Positions 36,616 through 46,090 of a stretch of DNA of 64,000 bases are shown one piece after another. The notes under the pieces are model-generated. The model did not search any database. It saw only the letters and a program-made list of their open reading frames with translations, and was not told the DNA's origin. Numbering within the stretch: position 1 is the first letter of the stretch; each line of letters begins with the position of its first letter. The DNA comes from Pseudomonas sp. SCA2728.1_7. Lineage in GTDB: Bacteria > Pseudomonadota > Gammaproteobacteria > Pseudomonadales > Pseudomonadaceae. The position numbers and the translations under genes are program-made. The stretch covers positions 3,844,001-3,908,000 of the forward strand of contig NZ_CP073104.1 of assembly GCF_018138145.1 (NCBI RefSeq), written 5' to 3'.

Positions 36616-37653
36616 TTGAGCGAAGAAAAACCGCGCAAACGCCGTGGCGCCGGACGTGTGACCCTGAATGCCGTGGCGCGTGAGGCCGGGGTTTCTGCGA
36701 TTACCGTGTCGCGCTATTTCAATCAGCCCGAGCAGGTTTCGCCCGAGCGTCGCGAGCGGATTGCGGCGGTGGTGGCTGAGTTGGGTTACGTGCCGAACCT
36801 GGTGGCCGGCGGGCTGGCCTCGGCACGGGGGAAAATCGTCGGCATGGTGATCCCGAACATCTCCGGGCCGATCTTCGCCAATACCATTCAAGGCTTCAGC
36901 GACACGCTCAGCCGTCACGGTTATCAGCTGTTGCTGGCGTCGAGTTACTTCAGCACCGAGCAGGAGGAAAATGCGGTGCGGGCGTTTCTCGGCTGGTCGC
37001 CGGCGGCGCTGGTGTTGACCAGTCACTTTCACAGTGCGGGTACGGAAAAGATGATCGCCGAGGCCGATGTGCCGGTGATCGAGACGTGGGATTACCAACC
37101 GGATCGCGAGCCGATGCAGATCGGTTTTTCGCATTTTGAAGTGGGCGTGACGGCGGCAAAACATCTGCTGGGAAAAGGCTACCGACGCATCGCGTTCGTG
37201 CAGAACAGCGCGCCGGGGGACTTCAGCGCACTGGAGCGCCGCGACGGTTACGCGGCGACTTTAAAAGAATCCGGCCTGGAACCCTGGGTCTACGCCCCTG
37301 ACGCTGATCGCGCACCATTCGAGGCCGGCAAACAGGCAATGGACGCCCTGATGAACACCTCACCGCGCCCCGACGCGATCATCTTCGCCAACGACAACCT
37401 CGCCGCCGGCGGCCTGCTCGCCGGGCAACGCGCGGGTTTGAAAATCCCCGAAGACTGCGCCGTTCTTGGCTTTGGCGACTACCCGTTCGCCGAGATGCTT
37501 TTGCCGAGCCTCAGCACGATCAAACCACCGGCGCTGGAGATCGGTGTACTCGCCGCAACACGCGTGCTGGAAAGCCTTGGCGTGTTGCCGAGCGACGAGG
37601 TGCAGCGGCTGAACCTGCTGCAGTGCCAAGTCATCGAACGGGAAAGCACCTGA
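36616..37653 (+). CDS. LacI-family transcriptional regulator
   Basis: A 345-residue LacI/GalR regulator. The N-terminal helix-turn-helix VTLNAVAREAGVSAITVSRY and hinge helix (NLVAGGLASA) precede a periplasmic-binding-like effector domain (GMVIPNISGPIFANTIQGF ... ANDNLAAGGLLAG). The start chosen is TTG at 36616 with AAGAAGGA upstream; a TTG at 36592 is an alternative. Divergent from the TonB receptor, so local control of that operon is likely. The GntR (gluconate) subgroup has similar sequence, so the effector may be a sugar acid instead. Confidence 0.88.
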   Translation: MSEEKPRKRRGAGRVTLNAVAREAGVSAITVSRYFNQPEQVSPERRERIAAVVAELGYVPNLVAGGLASARGKIVGMVIPNISGPIFANTIQGFSDTLSRHGYQLLLASSYFSTEQEENAVRAFLGWSPAALVLTSHFHSAGTEKMIAEADVPVIETWDYQPDREPMQIGFSHFEVGVTAAKHLLGKGYRRIAFVQNSAPGDFSALERRDGYAATLKESGLEPWVYAPDADRAPFEAGKQAMDALMNTSPRPDAIIFANDNLAAGGLLAGQRAGLKIPEDCAVLGFGDYPFAEMLLPSLSTIKPPALEIGVLAATRVLESLGVLPSDEVQRLNLLQCQVIEREST

Positions 37654-37658
37654 CTTCG

Positions 37659-38060
37659 CTATACCGACAGTTCGCGCAAGGCGGCCGCCGCGAGAAATCC
37701 GGAACGGGATCGATAGCGCTGGTCACGGCGGACTGTCTGGTCAATACGCTCAAGCAACTGCTCCGGCAGCGTGGCGTTAAAACGCACTGACTTGCCGAAA
37801 TACGGGGTGATATCAAAATCGACCACGCCCCAGATCCCTCCCGCGTAATCCGGGTTATCGAGATGAGCATCAATGTCCCGCACTTGCGGTAACGGCGCGC
37901 TGTCGGCGACCAACCCCTCATAGTGAAGCGCCAATGCCTCCTGAGTATTTTCAAACGCCTCAGCGACCGTAGTGCCTGCGGAGAAACAACCCGGGACATC
38001 CGGGATGATCACTCCGTAGTCTGAGTCGGCATCCTTGTGCAGAACGACCGGGAATTTCAT
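37659..38060 (-). CDS. hicB: HicB antitoxin
   Basis: A 133-residue HicB. The N-terminal partial RNase H-like domain (DYGVIIPDVPGCFSAGTTVAEA) is typical, and the C-terminal part (VRFNATLPEQLLERIDQTVRRD) is a ribbon-helix-helix DNA-binding domain used for autorepression. ATG at 38060 starts the conserved MKFPVVLH. It is downstream of hicA, the usual order. Its stop is 5 bp from the convergent LacI stop. Confidence 0.92.
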   Translation of the reverse strand: MKFPVVLHKDADSDYGVIIPDVPGCFSAGTTVAEAFENTQEALALHYEGLVADSAPLPQVRDIDAHLDNPDYAGGIWGVVDFDITPYFGKSVRFNATLPEQLLERIDQTVRRDQRYRSRSGFLAAAALRELSV

Positions 38061-38119
38061 ATGAGTGAGTCCTTCCTCTGACAGGCCCATAAAACGGCCT
38101 TCGTTTCCAATAACGGGCC

Positions 38120-38302
38120 TCATTTCAAGCCCGCCTGTTTCAAAATGCTGTTGATCGTGCCCTTGGGCAGATCCGAATCAGGGTGCTTGATCGTCACCCT
38201 TCCTGGCTTGTGCGGATGCTTGTATTGGTGGTGGCTGCCTTTCACCGCCACGAGATACCAACCGTCGTCTTCGATCATCCTGATCATTTCCCGACTGCGC
38301 AT
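38120..38302 (-). CDS. hicA: HicA mRNA interferase toxin
   Basis: A 60-residue HicA with the dsRBD-like fold. The catalytic histidine is in KGSHHQYKHPHKP, followed by the conserved PKGTINSILKQAGL tail. It cleaves mRNA when HicB is depleted. The first ATG is immediately behind AAAGGA, very close spacing, so the second ATG five codons in may be used. HicB begins 59 bp downstream. Confidence 0.92.
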   Translation of the reverse strand: MRSREMIRMIEDDGWYLVAVKGSHHQYKHPHKPGRVTIKHPDSDLPKGTINSILKQAGLK

Positions 38303-38690
38303 TTCCTTTGCCCTGTTCGACAGCTAGAGCCATTTACTCTAGAGGGCGCAGGAGCCTTTGATACACACGATACACACTCAGATAAATATTAGCTCACTGA
38401 ACAATCGCTCGGTTATGGGGCAGATCAACGGCAGGCTTGGGCCAGCAAGAAAAACACGTCGCCGGCCAGACTCTCTGTAAGGGTCGCAAAATATGTCCAG
38501 TGGAGATGTGGCGGGACTGGATTGGCTATGCTCTAAAGAACACCGAGGTGGCCCCTTCGCGAGCAGGCTCGCTCCCACAGGGATTTCCTGTGTACATGAA
38601 ATTTATGTCCAGCCGGGATCCATTGTGGGAGCGAGCCTGCTCGCGATAGCGGTCTTTCAGGCGATACTCATTCATCAGGCAGAACCCGCC
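38303..38690. other. Gene-free gap with REPIN
   Basis: No supported coding sequence in 388 bp. It contains the REPIN at 38555-38647 and, to its left, short AT-rich sequence near 38370-38400 that may hold the hicAB promoter. Confidence 0.6.
38555..38647. repeat. REPIN upstream of the small membrane protein
   Basis: Inverted REP pair (TTCGCGAGCAGGCTCGCTCC and GTGGGAGCGAGCCTGCTCGC) with a ~45-bp spacer. Confidence 0.9.
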
Positions 38691-38951
38691 ATGCACACCG
38701 CCATCATCATCTTCTTCGGCCTGATCCTGCTCGCGCTGATGCTGTACATCGGCGAGCGCATCGGCTTCAGCCGCCAGACCATGGGCTACGGCTTCGCCGC
38801 GCTGTGGTTGGCGTTGACGGTGATCAATGGTGCGGTGGGCGTGGTGCATGCCGGACAGTCCGTGGGATCGGAAATAGCCATTGGCAGTGCGGTATTCGGC
38901 GTGCCGGTGGCGGCGATGGTGTTGTTCATGGTGCTGAGCGCCGAGTCGTAA
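38691..38951 (+). CDS. Small integral membrane protein
   Basis: An 86-residue protein with three predicted membrane helices (about residues 3-19, 33-51 and 63-83) linked by short loops (GERIGFSRQTMG; HAGQSVGSE). I do not recognise the family. ATG at 38691 follows a REPIN with no strong ribosome-binding site visible; longer readings cross the REPIN and are rejected. It is convergent with betT, 24 bp away. Function unknown. Confidence 0.65.
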   Translation: MHTAIIIFFGLILLALMLYIGERIGFSRQTMGYGFAALWLALTVINGAVGVVHAGQSVGSEIAIGSAVFGVPVAAMVLFMVLSAES

Positions 38952-38975
38952 AACGTCCCGGCGCCCAGTCGCCGA

Positions 38976-40976
38976 TCAACGCACCAGATGCAGGAACTGC
39001 ATGTGCCGCTCGTACTGATCGAGGATGTCGTTGATGATCTGCTCTTTGGTGTAGCCGACCAGATCGTAGTCCTGACTGCCCTCGCTCAAGTGCACTTCGG
39101 CGCGATAGTAACGACGATTGTTGAGCTGCTTGGAACCCATGCCGCCACGCGCGAACGACGGCGTGAAGTAGCCGCGCATCTGCACCTGATAGATGAACGG
39201 ATGCGCATCACCATGACCGATTTCGAGGCTGACGCTGTCATTCGCCGGGTCCGGTTGGGTGACCACGTTGAGGCCTTTTTCGACGAACACCGCCGTCACT
39301 TCTTCAATCGCCGGGCGCACCGTGGTGTCCATGAAGCGGTACACCTCGTCCCGCGACGGGAAATGCACAGCCTGACTCAAGCGCTGTCGCCAGCCGCCCG
39401 TGCCGCGCCGAGAACCGGAGACCGGTGCCAGCGAATGCAACTGAGCGATCTGCTTCTGCGACTCGAGATAGAACGCCTTGTGCAGACCCCACATCATCAG
39501 CAGCAGAATCAGCGAGAACGGCAACGAGGTCAGCACTACCGCTGACTTCAGCGCATCAATGCTGCCGGAGAACAGCAGCGCACTGGTGATCAGCGCGGTC
39601 ATCGCGCCCCAGAACACCCGCAGCCATTTCGGCCCGTCTTCGTCCGGGCTACCGCCCTTGGCCGACAGCGTCGAGAGCACCACAGTGCCGGAATCGGCAG
39701 AGGTGACGAAGAACACAAAGCTGATAAACACCGTCACGGCGATGACGGTTTTGCTCCATGGATAAGTTTCCAGCAGCAGGTAAATGCTCATCGACGGGTT
39801 GTCGATGGCCGACATGCCCAGCGCGCTCATGCCGTGGTTGAGGACCTGATCGATGGCGCTGTTGCCGAAGATCGACATCCACGCGAGAGTAAAACCGAGC
39901 GGAATCAACAGCACGCCGAAAACGAACTCACGGATGGTGCGGCCACGGGAAATCCGTGCGATGAACAGGCCCACGAACGGCGACCATGCAATCCACCAGG
40001 CCCAGTAGAACACGGTCCAGCCGCCGAGCCAGTCGCTCGGTTTGTCGTAGGCGTAGAGGTCGAAACTCTTCATCGGCAAGGCGCCGAGGTAGTCGCCAAG
40101 GTTCTGGATCAAGGTGTTGAGCAGGTGCTGGGTAGGCCCGGCGAACAACACGAACAGCAGCAGCGCACAAGCCAGCAGCATGTTGATGTCGGACATCACC
40201 CGCACGCCTTTATCGACGCCGGAAACGGCAACGATGATCGCCGCGCCCATCATCAGCGTGATCAGGCCGACCTGAATCCACTGGGTGTGAGCGATGCCGA
40301 ACAGGTAATCGAGACCGGAGTTGAGGTGCAGCACACCAAAACCCATGTCGGCACCCAGACCGAACACCGTAGCGATGATGCCGAAGCCGTCCACCGCGTA
40401 ACCGATCGGGCCGTTGATGCGTTTGCCAATCAGCGGATACAGCGCCGAACGCAGCGCCAGCGGCAGGTTGTGGCGATAGGCGAAATAGGCCAGCGCCATA
40501 CCGACAAAGGCGAACACGCCCCAGCCATGCAGGCCCCAGTGCAGAAACAGAATCTGCATTGCCTGACGCGCCGCGTCCGCCGTGCCCGCCTCGCCTTGCG
40601 GCGGTTGGAGCATGTGGGTCAGCGGTTCAGAGACGCAGAAAAAGAACAGCGTGATGCTGATCCCGGCGGCGAACAGCATGCCGGCCCAGGACAGGTAACT
40701 GAATTCGGGCTCGTCGTGGTCGGCACCGAGTTTTATCTTGCCGTAGCCGGATAAGGCGGTGACCACCACGAAGACCAGATACAGGGTCATCGCGAGCATG
40801 TAGTACCAGCCGACCGTATTGGCCGCCCAGTTTTGCGCTTCCAGCAGCCAGGCGCCGGCCTGCTCAGGCATGGCGATAACAACGAGACCAAACAGCAGAA
40901 TGACCGTCGCGGCGAAATAGAACACCGGCGGATTCATGCGTACCAGACCGCTGGCGGGAGTTGACGATGCACTCAT
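38976..40976 (-). CDS. betT: BCCT-family choline transporter BetT
   Basis: A 666-residue betaine/choline/carnitine transporter with about 12 membrane helices. The conserved WTVFYWAWWIAWSPFVGLFIARIS block carries the substrate-binding aromatic residues of the family, and a ~140-residue cytoplasmic C-terminal tail is the osmosensing extension of BetT. It imports choline with protons for conversion to glycine betaine. No betIBA genes are adjacent, but a long BetI-like palindrome lies upstream. Confidence 0.9.
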   Translation of the reverse strand: MSASSTPASGLVRMNPPVFYFAATVILLFGLVVIAMPEQAGAWLLEAQNWAANTVGWYYMLAMTLYLVFVVVTALSGYGKIKLGADHDEPEFSYLSWAGMLFAAGISITLFFFCVSEPLTHMLQPPQGEAGTADAARQAMQILFLHWGLHGWGVFAFVGMALAYFAYRHNLPLALRSALYPLIGKRINGPIGYAVDGFGIIATVFGLGADMGFGVLHLNSGLDYLFGIAHTQWIQVGLITLMMGAAIIVAVSGVDKGVRVMSDINMLLACALLLFVLFAGPTQHLLNTLIQNLGDYLGALPMKSFDLYAYDKPSDWLGGWTVFYWAWWIAWSPFVGLFIARISRGRTIREFVFGVLLIPLGFTLAWMSIFGNSAIDQVLNHGMSALGMSAIDNPSMSIYLLLETYPWSKTVIAVTVFISFVFFVTSADSGTVVLSTLSAKGGSPDEDGPKWLRVFWGAMTALITSALLFSGSIDALKSAVVLTSLPFSLILLLMMWGLHKAFYLESQKQIAQLHSLAPVSGSRRGTGGWRQRLSQAVHFPSRDEVYRFMDTTVRPAIEEVTAVFVEKGLNVVTQPDPANDSVSLEIGHGDAHPFIYQVQMRGYFTPSFARGGMGSKQLNNRRYYRAEVHLSEGSQDYDLVGYTKEQIINDILDQYERHMQFLHLVR

Positions 40977-41067
40977 GAAACGTGCACCTCGAGGGGTTGA
41001 AACGTGGCTGAAATGATCGGACTCAGCAAAGGCAAGCCTCCTGTTGTGAGCGGGCAGCGAACCACCG

Positions 41068-41097
41068 GTTTAACTTGAATGAACGTTCAAGTTAAAC
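41068..41097. promoter_or_regulatory. BetI-like operator palindrome
   Basis: GTTTAACTTGAA (41068-41079) and TTCAAGTTAAAC (41086-41097) are a perfect 12-bp inverted repeat around TGAACG, about 90 bp upstream of betT. The GAACGTTCAA centre resembles choline-responsive BetI (TetR) operators. The rest of the 428-bp gap is MITE-like element 5 and no gene. Confidence 0.65.
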
Positions 41098-41198
41098 ATG
41101 GATGGGGGGGTAAGGACTAATCGTACGGCTAGGCGGTAGTTTTCCTACGCTAGCTCAAGGATGGGTATGACGCGGGTTTGGGGGGATTCGTTCAATAG

Positions 41199-41389
41199 CC
41201 CCTCACCCTAACCCTCTCCCAAGGGGAGAGGGGACTGATTGGGGGATATTGGGGAGATACGCCGACATGATCCTGCTGTACCGAATCCATAATCGACTCG
41301 GTATTTCAGGTCGATGGATAACCCAAAACACCTCGGTCGGCCCCCTCTCCCTCTGGGAGAGGGCTGGGCGGGCGGCGTTCCGATGAGGG
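41199..41389. repeat. MITE-like element 5 (class A core)
   Basis: Ends CCCCTCACCCTAACCCTCTC and the variant GGGCTGGGCGGGCGGCG, with a class A core (ATACGCCGACATGATCC, ATCCATAATCGACTCGG, CAGGTCGATGGATAACCC). The variant right end is shared with element 2. Confidence 0.82.
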
Positions 41390-41404
41390 TAAGCCGTTAA
41401 AGCC

Positions 41405-42331
41405 CTACTTCTGCGTCCCGTCATCATGCTGCAAATTCGCCTGGGTCAAATTGCACCCCGCCGGCACGCTGCGCGTCAGCCACACATTGCCGCCAATGGT
41501 CGAACCCTTGCCAATGGTGATCCGCCCGAGAATCGTCGCTCCGGCATAAATCACCACATCGTCTTCAACGATCGGATGACGCGGATGACCCTTCTGCAAC
41601 TGGCCGTCTTCATCCGCCGGGAAGCGCTTGGCGCCCAACGTCACCGCCTGATAAATCCGCACGCGCTCACCAATGATCGCCGTCTCGCCGATCACCACAC
41701 CCGTGCCGTGATCGATAAAGAAACTGCGGCCGATTTGCGCGCCCGGATGGATATCAATGCCGGTCGCCGAATGAGCGATTTCCGCGCTGATTCGCGCCAG
41801 CAACGGCAAACCCGCGCGATACAAATGATGCGCCAGACGATGGTGAATCACCGCCAGAATCCCCGGGTAGCACAGCAGCACTTCATCAACACTGCGCGCC
41901 GCCGGATCACCGTGATAGGCCGCCAGCACATCGGTGTCGAGCAGCGTGCGCAGGCCCGGCAATGCGAGGGCGAAATCCTGCACGATCTGAATCGCGCGGG
42001 CTTCGACTTCGGTGTCGGCCTGCGCGCTATGGCGGGCGACGTAGCGCAGTTCCAGACGGGTCTGCGCCAACAAGGCATTCAGTGCGACATCAAGGGTATG
42101 ACCGACGTAGAAGTCTTCACTCTCTTCACGCAAATCCACCGGTCCCAGACGCATCGGGAACAGCGCGCCACACAGCGCTTCAAGAATCTCCGCCATCGCT
42201 GCCCGCGACGGCAACTCGCGACCACCCTGCTCGCCGGACGCCCGGCCGTTCTGTGCCCGCCACTGATCCCGCGCGCTGCGCAGTTGACTGACGATGGTCT
42301 GCAATTGCCAATGGCTGGAACGCTCGCTCAC
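41405..42331 (-). CDS. epsC: Serine O-acetyltransferase EpsC
   Basis: A 308-residue serine acetyltransferase of the EpsC/SrpH group, which makes O-acetylserine, the acceptor for sulfide in cysteine synthesis. The left-handed beta-helix with hexapeptide repeats (GAQIGRSFFIDHGTGVVIGETAIIGERV) is in the C-terminal half; SATGIDIHPGAQ precedes it. It begins 189 bp from the divergent D-cysteine desulfhydrase gene, and both are cysteine genes. Confidence 0.93.
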   Translation of the reverse strand: MSERSSHWQLQTIVSQLRSARDQWRAQNGRASGEQGGRELPSRAAMAEILEALCGALFPMRLGPVDLREESEDFYVGHTLDVALNALLAQTRLELRYVARHSAQADTEVEARAIQIVQDFALALPGLRTLLDTDVLAAYHGDPAARSVDEVLLCYPGILAVIHHRLAHHLYRAGLPLLARISAEIAHSATGIDIHPGAQIGRSFFIDHGTGVVIGETAIIGERVRIYQAVTLGAKRFPADEDGQLQKGHPRHPIVEDDVVIYAGATILGRITIGKGSTIGGNVWLTRSVPAGCNLTQANLQHDDGTQK

Positions 42332-42520
42332 GGTAAAGACTCCTCAGGGGCGGCCGGACTGTCTGGCCGCGTCAACGGCGACTACTTTACGGCAAGGCTG
42401 CGAGGGCGAATTAAGAACCGATAGTGCTGGGCTCAGTCGATTTAGCTATAAGCGATTGGCGGTTGCCCCTGCAAAAGCACGTGCCTATAGTCCTTTCATC
42501 TTCCAAGCCAGTACGGACTC

Positions 42521-43513
42521 ATGATCAAACAACAGCTGGACCGCTTTACCCGCCTCGATCTGCTCAACCACCCGACGCCGCTGGAAAAACTCGAACGCCT
42601 GTCCACCTGGCTCGGCCGCGAGGTGTACATCAAGCGCGATGACCTGACGCCGCTGGCCATGGGCGGCAACAAACTGCGCAAGCTCGAATACCTCGCCGCC
42701 GACGCCTTGGCGCAAGGCGCCGACACGCTGATCACCGCCGGTGCGCTGCAATCGAACCACGTCCGCCAGACCGCTGCACTGGCCGCCAAACTCGGCCTGG
42801 GCTGTGTGGCGCTGCTGGAAAATCCGCTGGGCAGCGACGACAGCAATTACACCGGCAACGGCAATCGCCTGCTGCTGGATCTGTTCGACACCAAAGTCGA
42901 ACTGGTCGACAACCTCGACAACGCCGACGAACAACTGGCCGCCCTCGCCGTGCGTTTGCGCAGCAACGGCAAGAAGCCGTATCTGGTGCCGGTGGGCGGT
43001 TCGAATGCTCTCGGTGCTTTGGGTTACGTGCGCGCTGGGCTTGAACTGGCCGAGCAGATCAAGGACACCGGGCTGGAGTTTGCCGCGGTGGTTCTGGCCT
43101 CGGGCAGTGCAGGCACTCACAGTGGTCTGGCGTTGGCGTTGAGCGAAGTGCTGCCGCAATTACCGGTGATTGGCATGACGGTTTCGCGCAGCGAAGAAGA
43201 CCAGCGGCCGAAGGTACAGGGTCTGGCGGAACGCACGGCAGAGCTGCTCGGCGTCGAACTGCCAGCCAGTTTCAAGGTCGAGTTGTGGGACGAATACTTT
43301 GGCCCGCGTTATGGCGAGCCGAATGCCGGGACGTTGGCGGCGGTGAAATTGCTGGCGAGTCAGGAAGCGGTGTTGCTCGATCCGGTGTACACCGGCAAGG
43401 CCATGGCGGGTTTGCTTGATGGGATTGGTCGTCAGCGTTTTGATGAAGGCCCGATCATCTTCCTGCACACCGGTGGGGCGCCAGCGCTATTTGCCTACAA
43501 GAATTTCCTCTGA
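42521..43513 (+). CDS. dcyD: D-cysteine desulfhydrase
   Basis: A 330-residue PLP enzyme of the DcyD/ACC-deaminase group that converts D-cysteine to pyruvate, ammonia and sulfide. The PLP lysine is Lys51 in [28 protein letters not shown] and SGSAGTHSG bind the cofactor phosphate and substrate. Adjacent to the cystine importer tcyJLN, as in other bacteria, so it probably handles D-cysteine released from imported D-cystine. Confidence 0.92.
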   Translation: MIKQQLDRFTRLDLLNHPTPLEKLERLSTWLGREVYIKRDDLTPLAMGGNKLRKLEYLAADALAQGADTLITAGALQSNHVRQTAALAAKLGLGCVALLENPLGSDDSNYTGNGNRLLLDLFDTKVELVDNLDNADEQLAALAVRLRSNGKKPYLVPVGGSNALGALGYVRAGLELAEQIKDTGLEFAAVVLASGSAGTHSGLALALSEVLPQLPVIGMTVSRSEEDQRPKVQGLAERTAELLGVELPASFKVELWDEYFGPRYGEPNAGTLAAVKLLASQEAVLLDPVYTGKAMAGLLDGIGRQRFDEGPIIFLHTGGAPALFAYKNFL

Positions 43514-43519
43514 CTGATC

Positions 43520-43623
43520 GTTCCCACGCTCTGCGTGGGAATGCAGCCCGGGACGCTCTGCGTCCCTTCGAGAGCTGGAACGCGGAGCGTCCCTAGAGGC
43601 ATTCCCACGCAGAGCGTGGGAAC
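43520..43623. repeat. Compound palindromic repeat, second REP family
   Basis: A 25-bp perfect inverted repeat starting GTTCCCACGCTCTGCGTGGG at 43520-43544 and ending at 43599-43623, enclosing smaller hairpins GGGACGCTCTGCGTCCC and CGGAGCGTCCC. Each arm is itself a hairpin. It is unrelated to the GGGAGCGAG REP family. It could also stop dcyD transcription. Confidence 0.85.
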
Positions 43624-43629
43624 GAACCT

Positions 43630-43821
43630 CATATTCCAATAAAGAATAACATTTCAAATATTAAGTATTTTCAAGTCTAAAGCAGACATCTTATAGTCTC
43701 GCCGCAGGCGAATTTCGCGCAAGACGCATAAGCTGCTTTAAGGCAGGATAGCGCTGTCGTCGAATCACCCATTCGCCAACTTTCCTTAAGCGTCTTCCAT
43801 AAGAAAACACAGGGGCTTGTC
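43630..43821 (+). promoter_or_regulatory. AT-rich upstream region of tcyJLN
   Basis: The stretch AATAAAGAATAACATTTC and AAATATTAAGTATTTTC (43638-43676) is AT-rich against a GC-rich background, followed by CTTATAGTC near 43690, a possible -10. It has the character of CysB-activated promoters. No ORF is present. Confidence 0.4.
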
Positions 43822-44622
43822 ATGAATTTTTCCGCACTACGTCGCAATCTGCTGGTGGGTTCGCTGGGCCTGGCGCTGAGCGCCGGTCTGATCGGTCAGG
43901 CAGTGGCCGGTGAGCAGCTGCAACAGATCAAGGACAAAGGCGTTATCAACGTCGGCCTGGAAGGCACTTACCCACCGTTCAGCTTCGTCGATGCCGACGG
44001 CAAACTGTCCGGTTTCGAAGTTGAACTCTCTGAAGCGCTGGCGCAAAAACTCGGCGTCAAAGCCAAGATTCAGCCGACCAAGTGGGACGGCATCCTCGCG
44101 GCGCTGGAATCCAAGCGTCTGGACGTTGTAGTCAATCAGGTGACCATCTCCGACGAGCGCAAGAAGAAGTATGACTTCTCCGAGCCGTACACCGTTTCCG
44201 GTATTCAGGCATTGGTACTGAAGAGCAAAGAAGCGGCGCTGAACATCAAGACTGCCAATGACCTGTCCGGCAAAAAAGTCGGTGTGGGCCTGGGCACCAA
44301 CTACGAGCAATGGGTCCGCGCCAACGTGCCGGGCGCTGACGTGCGCACCTACGATGATGATCCGACCAAGTTCGCCGACCTGAACAACGGCCGCACCGAC
44401 GCCATCCTGATCGACCGTCTGGCTGCACTTGAATATGCCAAGAAAGCCCCGAAAACCGTTGCTGCCGGTGAAGCTTTCTCCCGTCAGGAAGCCGGTGTTG
44501 CTCTGCGCAAAGGCGAACCTGAACTGCTGGCTGCGGTGAACAAGGCCATCGACGAACTGCGTGCAGACGGCACTTTGAAGAAGCTGTCCGAGAAGTACTT
44601 CAACGCAGACGTCACTAAATAA
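43822..44622 (+). CDS. tcyJ: Cystine ABC transporter substrate-binding protein
   Basis: A 266-residue periplasmic binding protein of the polar-amino-acid family (FliY/TcyJ). The signal peptide ends near AVAGE (residue 30); the mature part begins GVINVGLEGTYPPFSFVDADGK, with the ligand-clamping EVELSEALAQKL and YDDDPTKFADLNNGRTDAIL. It captures cystine for the tcyL-tcyN system. The last base of its stop is the first base of tcyL. Confidence 0.93.
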   Translation: MNFSALRRNLLVGSLGLALSAGLIGQAVAGEQLQQIKDKGVINVGLEGTYPPFSFVDADGKLSGFEVELSEALAQKLGVKAKIQPTKWDGILAALESKRLDVVVNQVTISDERKKKYDFSEPYTVSGIQALVLKSKEAALNIKTANDLSGKKVGVGLGTNYEQWVRANVPGADVRTYDDDPTKFADLNNGRTDAILIDRLAALEYAKKAPKTVAAGEAFSRQEAGVALRKGEPELLAAVNKAIDELRADGTLKKLSEKYFNADVTK

Positions 44623-45338
44623 TGGAAGCTGGATTTCAATTCGAAGCGCACTTCCCGCAGTTGAGCCAGCAACTCGCCGAAACCACGGCGCTGTTGCTGG
44701 ACTCCGCGCCCTTTCTGCTCAAGGGCGCGTACTACACGGTAGTCCTCAGCCTCGGCGGGATGTTCTTCGGCTTGCTGCTGGGCTTCGGCCTGGCGTTGAT
44801 GCGCCTGTCGCGCTTCAAATCAGTGAGCTGGCTTGCGCGCGTCTACGTGTCGTTCTTTCGCGGCACGCCGTTGCTGGTGCAGTTGTTCGTGATCTATTAC
44901 GGCTTCCCGCAATTGGGAATCGAACTGGATCCGTTACCAGCAGCGCTGATCGGCTTCTCGCTGAACATGGCCGCGTACGCCTGTGAAATTCTGCGCGCCG
45001 CGATCGGTTCGATCGAGCGTGGTCAGTGGGAAGCTGCTGCGAGTATTGGCATGACCCGCGCGCAAACCCTGCGCCGGGCCATCCTGCCGCAAGCGATGCG
45101 CACGGCGTTGCCGCCGCTGGGCAACAGCTTCATTTCGCTGGTCAAAGACACGGCACTGGCCGCCACCATTCAGGTGCCGGAGCTGTTCCGTCAGGCGCAA
45201 CTGATTACCGCCCGGACTTTCGAAGTCTTCACCATGTATCTTGCCGCCGCGCTGATCTACTGGATTCTGGCCACAGTGCTTTCGCACTTCCAGAACAAGT
45301 TGGAAGAGCGGGTCAATCGGCACGACCAGGAGTCCTGA
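44622..45338 (+). CDS. tcyL: Cystine ABC transporter permease
   Basis: A 238-residue permease of the His/Glu/Gln/Arg/cystine type. Membrane segments and the EAA loop ([32 protein letters not shown]) are clear. It forms the inner-membrane channel of the cystine importer and is coupled at both ends of the operon (1-bp overlap with tcyJ, 2-bp gap to tcyN). Confidence 0.93.
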   Translation: MEAGFQFEAHFPQLSQQLAETTALLLDSAPFLLKGAYYTVVLSLGGMFFGLLLGFGLALMRLSRFKSVSWLARVYVSFFRGTPLLVQLFVIYYGFPQLGIELDPLPAALIGFSLNMAAYACEILRAAIGSIERGQWEAAASIGMTRAQTLRRAILPQAMRTALPPLGNSFISLVKDTALAATIQVPELFRQAQLITARTFEVFTMYLAAALIYWILATVLSHFQNKLEERVNRHDQES

Positions 45339-45340
45339 CG

Positions 45341-46090
45341 ATGATTGTCGTGGAAAAACTGACCAAGCAATTCAAGGGTCAGGTCGTGCTCAACGGCATC
45401 GACCTGGAGGTCAAGGAAGGCGAAGTCGTCGCGATCATCGGCCCCAGTGGTTCAGGGAAAACGACGTTTCTGCGCTGCCTGAATTTCCTTGAACAACCCA
45501 CCAGCGGCCGGATCAAGGTCGGCGATATCGAAATCGATACCAGTCGCCCGCTGAACCAGCAGCAGAGTCTGGTGCGCAACCTGCGCCAGCACGTTGGCTT
45601 CGTGTTTCAGAATTTCAACCTGTTCCCCCATCGCACCGCACTGGAGAACGTCATCGAAGGCCCGATCGTGGTCAAGAAGATGCCGCGCGACGAGGCAGTT
45701 GCATTGGGCAAAAAGCTGCTGGCCAAGGTCGGCCTCGCCGGTAAGGAAGACGCTTATCCGCGTCGTCTCTCCGGTGGTCAGCAACAGCGCGTGGCGATAG
45801 CCAGAGCGCTGGCGATGGAGCCGGAAGTGATTCTGTTCGACGAACCGACTTCGGCGCTCGACCCGGAACTGGTCGGCGAAGTGCTGGCGACCATTCGTGG
45901 CCTGGCTGAAGAGAAACGCACCATGGTGATCGTCACCCATGAGATGGGGTTTGCTCGCGACGTGGCCAACCGTGTGGTGTTTTTCGACAAAGGCGTGATT
46001 GTCGAGCAAGGTGAAGCGAAAGCGTTGTTTGCCAACCCGAAAGAACAACGTACTCAACAGTTTCTCAGCAAGTTCTTGAATCACGCCTGA
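45341..46090 (+). CDS. tcyN: Cystine ABC transporter ATPase
   Basis: A 249-residue ABC ATPase with Walker [11 protein letters not shown]-loop [12 protein letters not shown], signature [15 protein letters not shown], Walker [15 protein letters not shown] and H-loop THEM. ATG at 45341 is two bases after the permease stop; an open frame from 45026 is a shadow of the permease gene. An inverted repeat AACTTCCAT/ATGGAAGTT follows at 46113-46132 without a good T tract. Confidence 0.93.
   Translation: MIVVEKLTKQFKGQVVLNGIDLEVKEGEVVAIIGPSGSGKTTFLRCLNFLEQPTSGRIKVGDIEIDTSRPLNQQQSLVRNLRQHVGFVFQNFNLFPHRTALENVIEGPIVVKKMPRDEAVALGKKLLAKVGLAGKEDAYPRRLSGGQQQRVAIARALAMEPEVILFDEPTSALDPELVGEVLATIRGLAEEKRTMVIVTHEMGFARDVANRVVFFDKGVIVEQGEAKALFANPKEQRTQQFLSKFLNHA

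Noticed and set aside
36592..36616. Upstream TTG start for the LacI regulator
   Set aside because: The AAGAAGGA site fits the TTG at 36616 better; the extra eight residues have no family counterpart.
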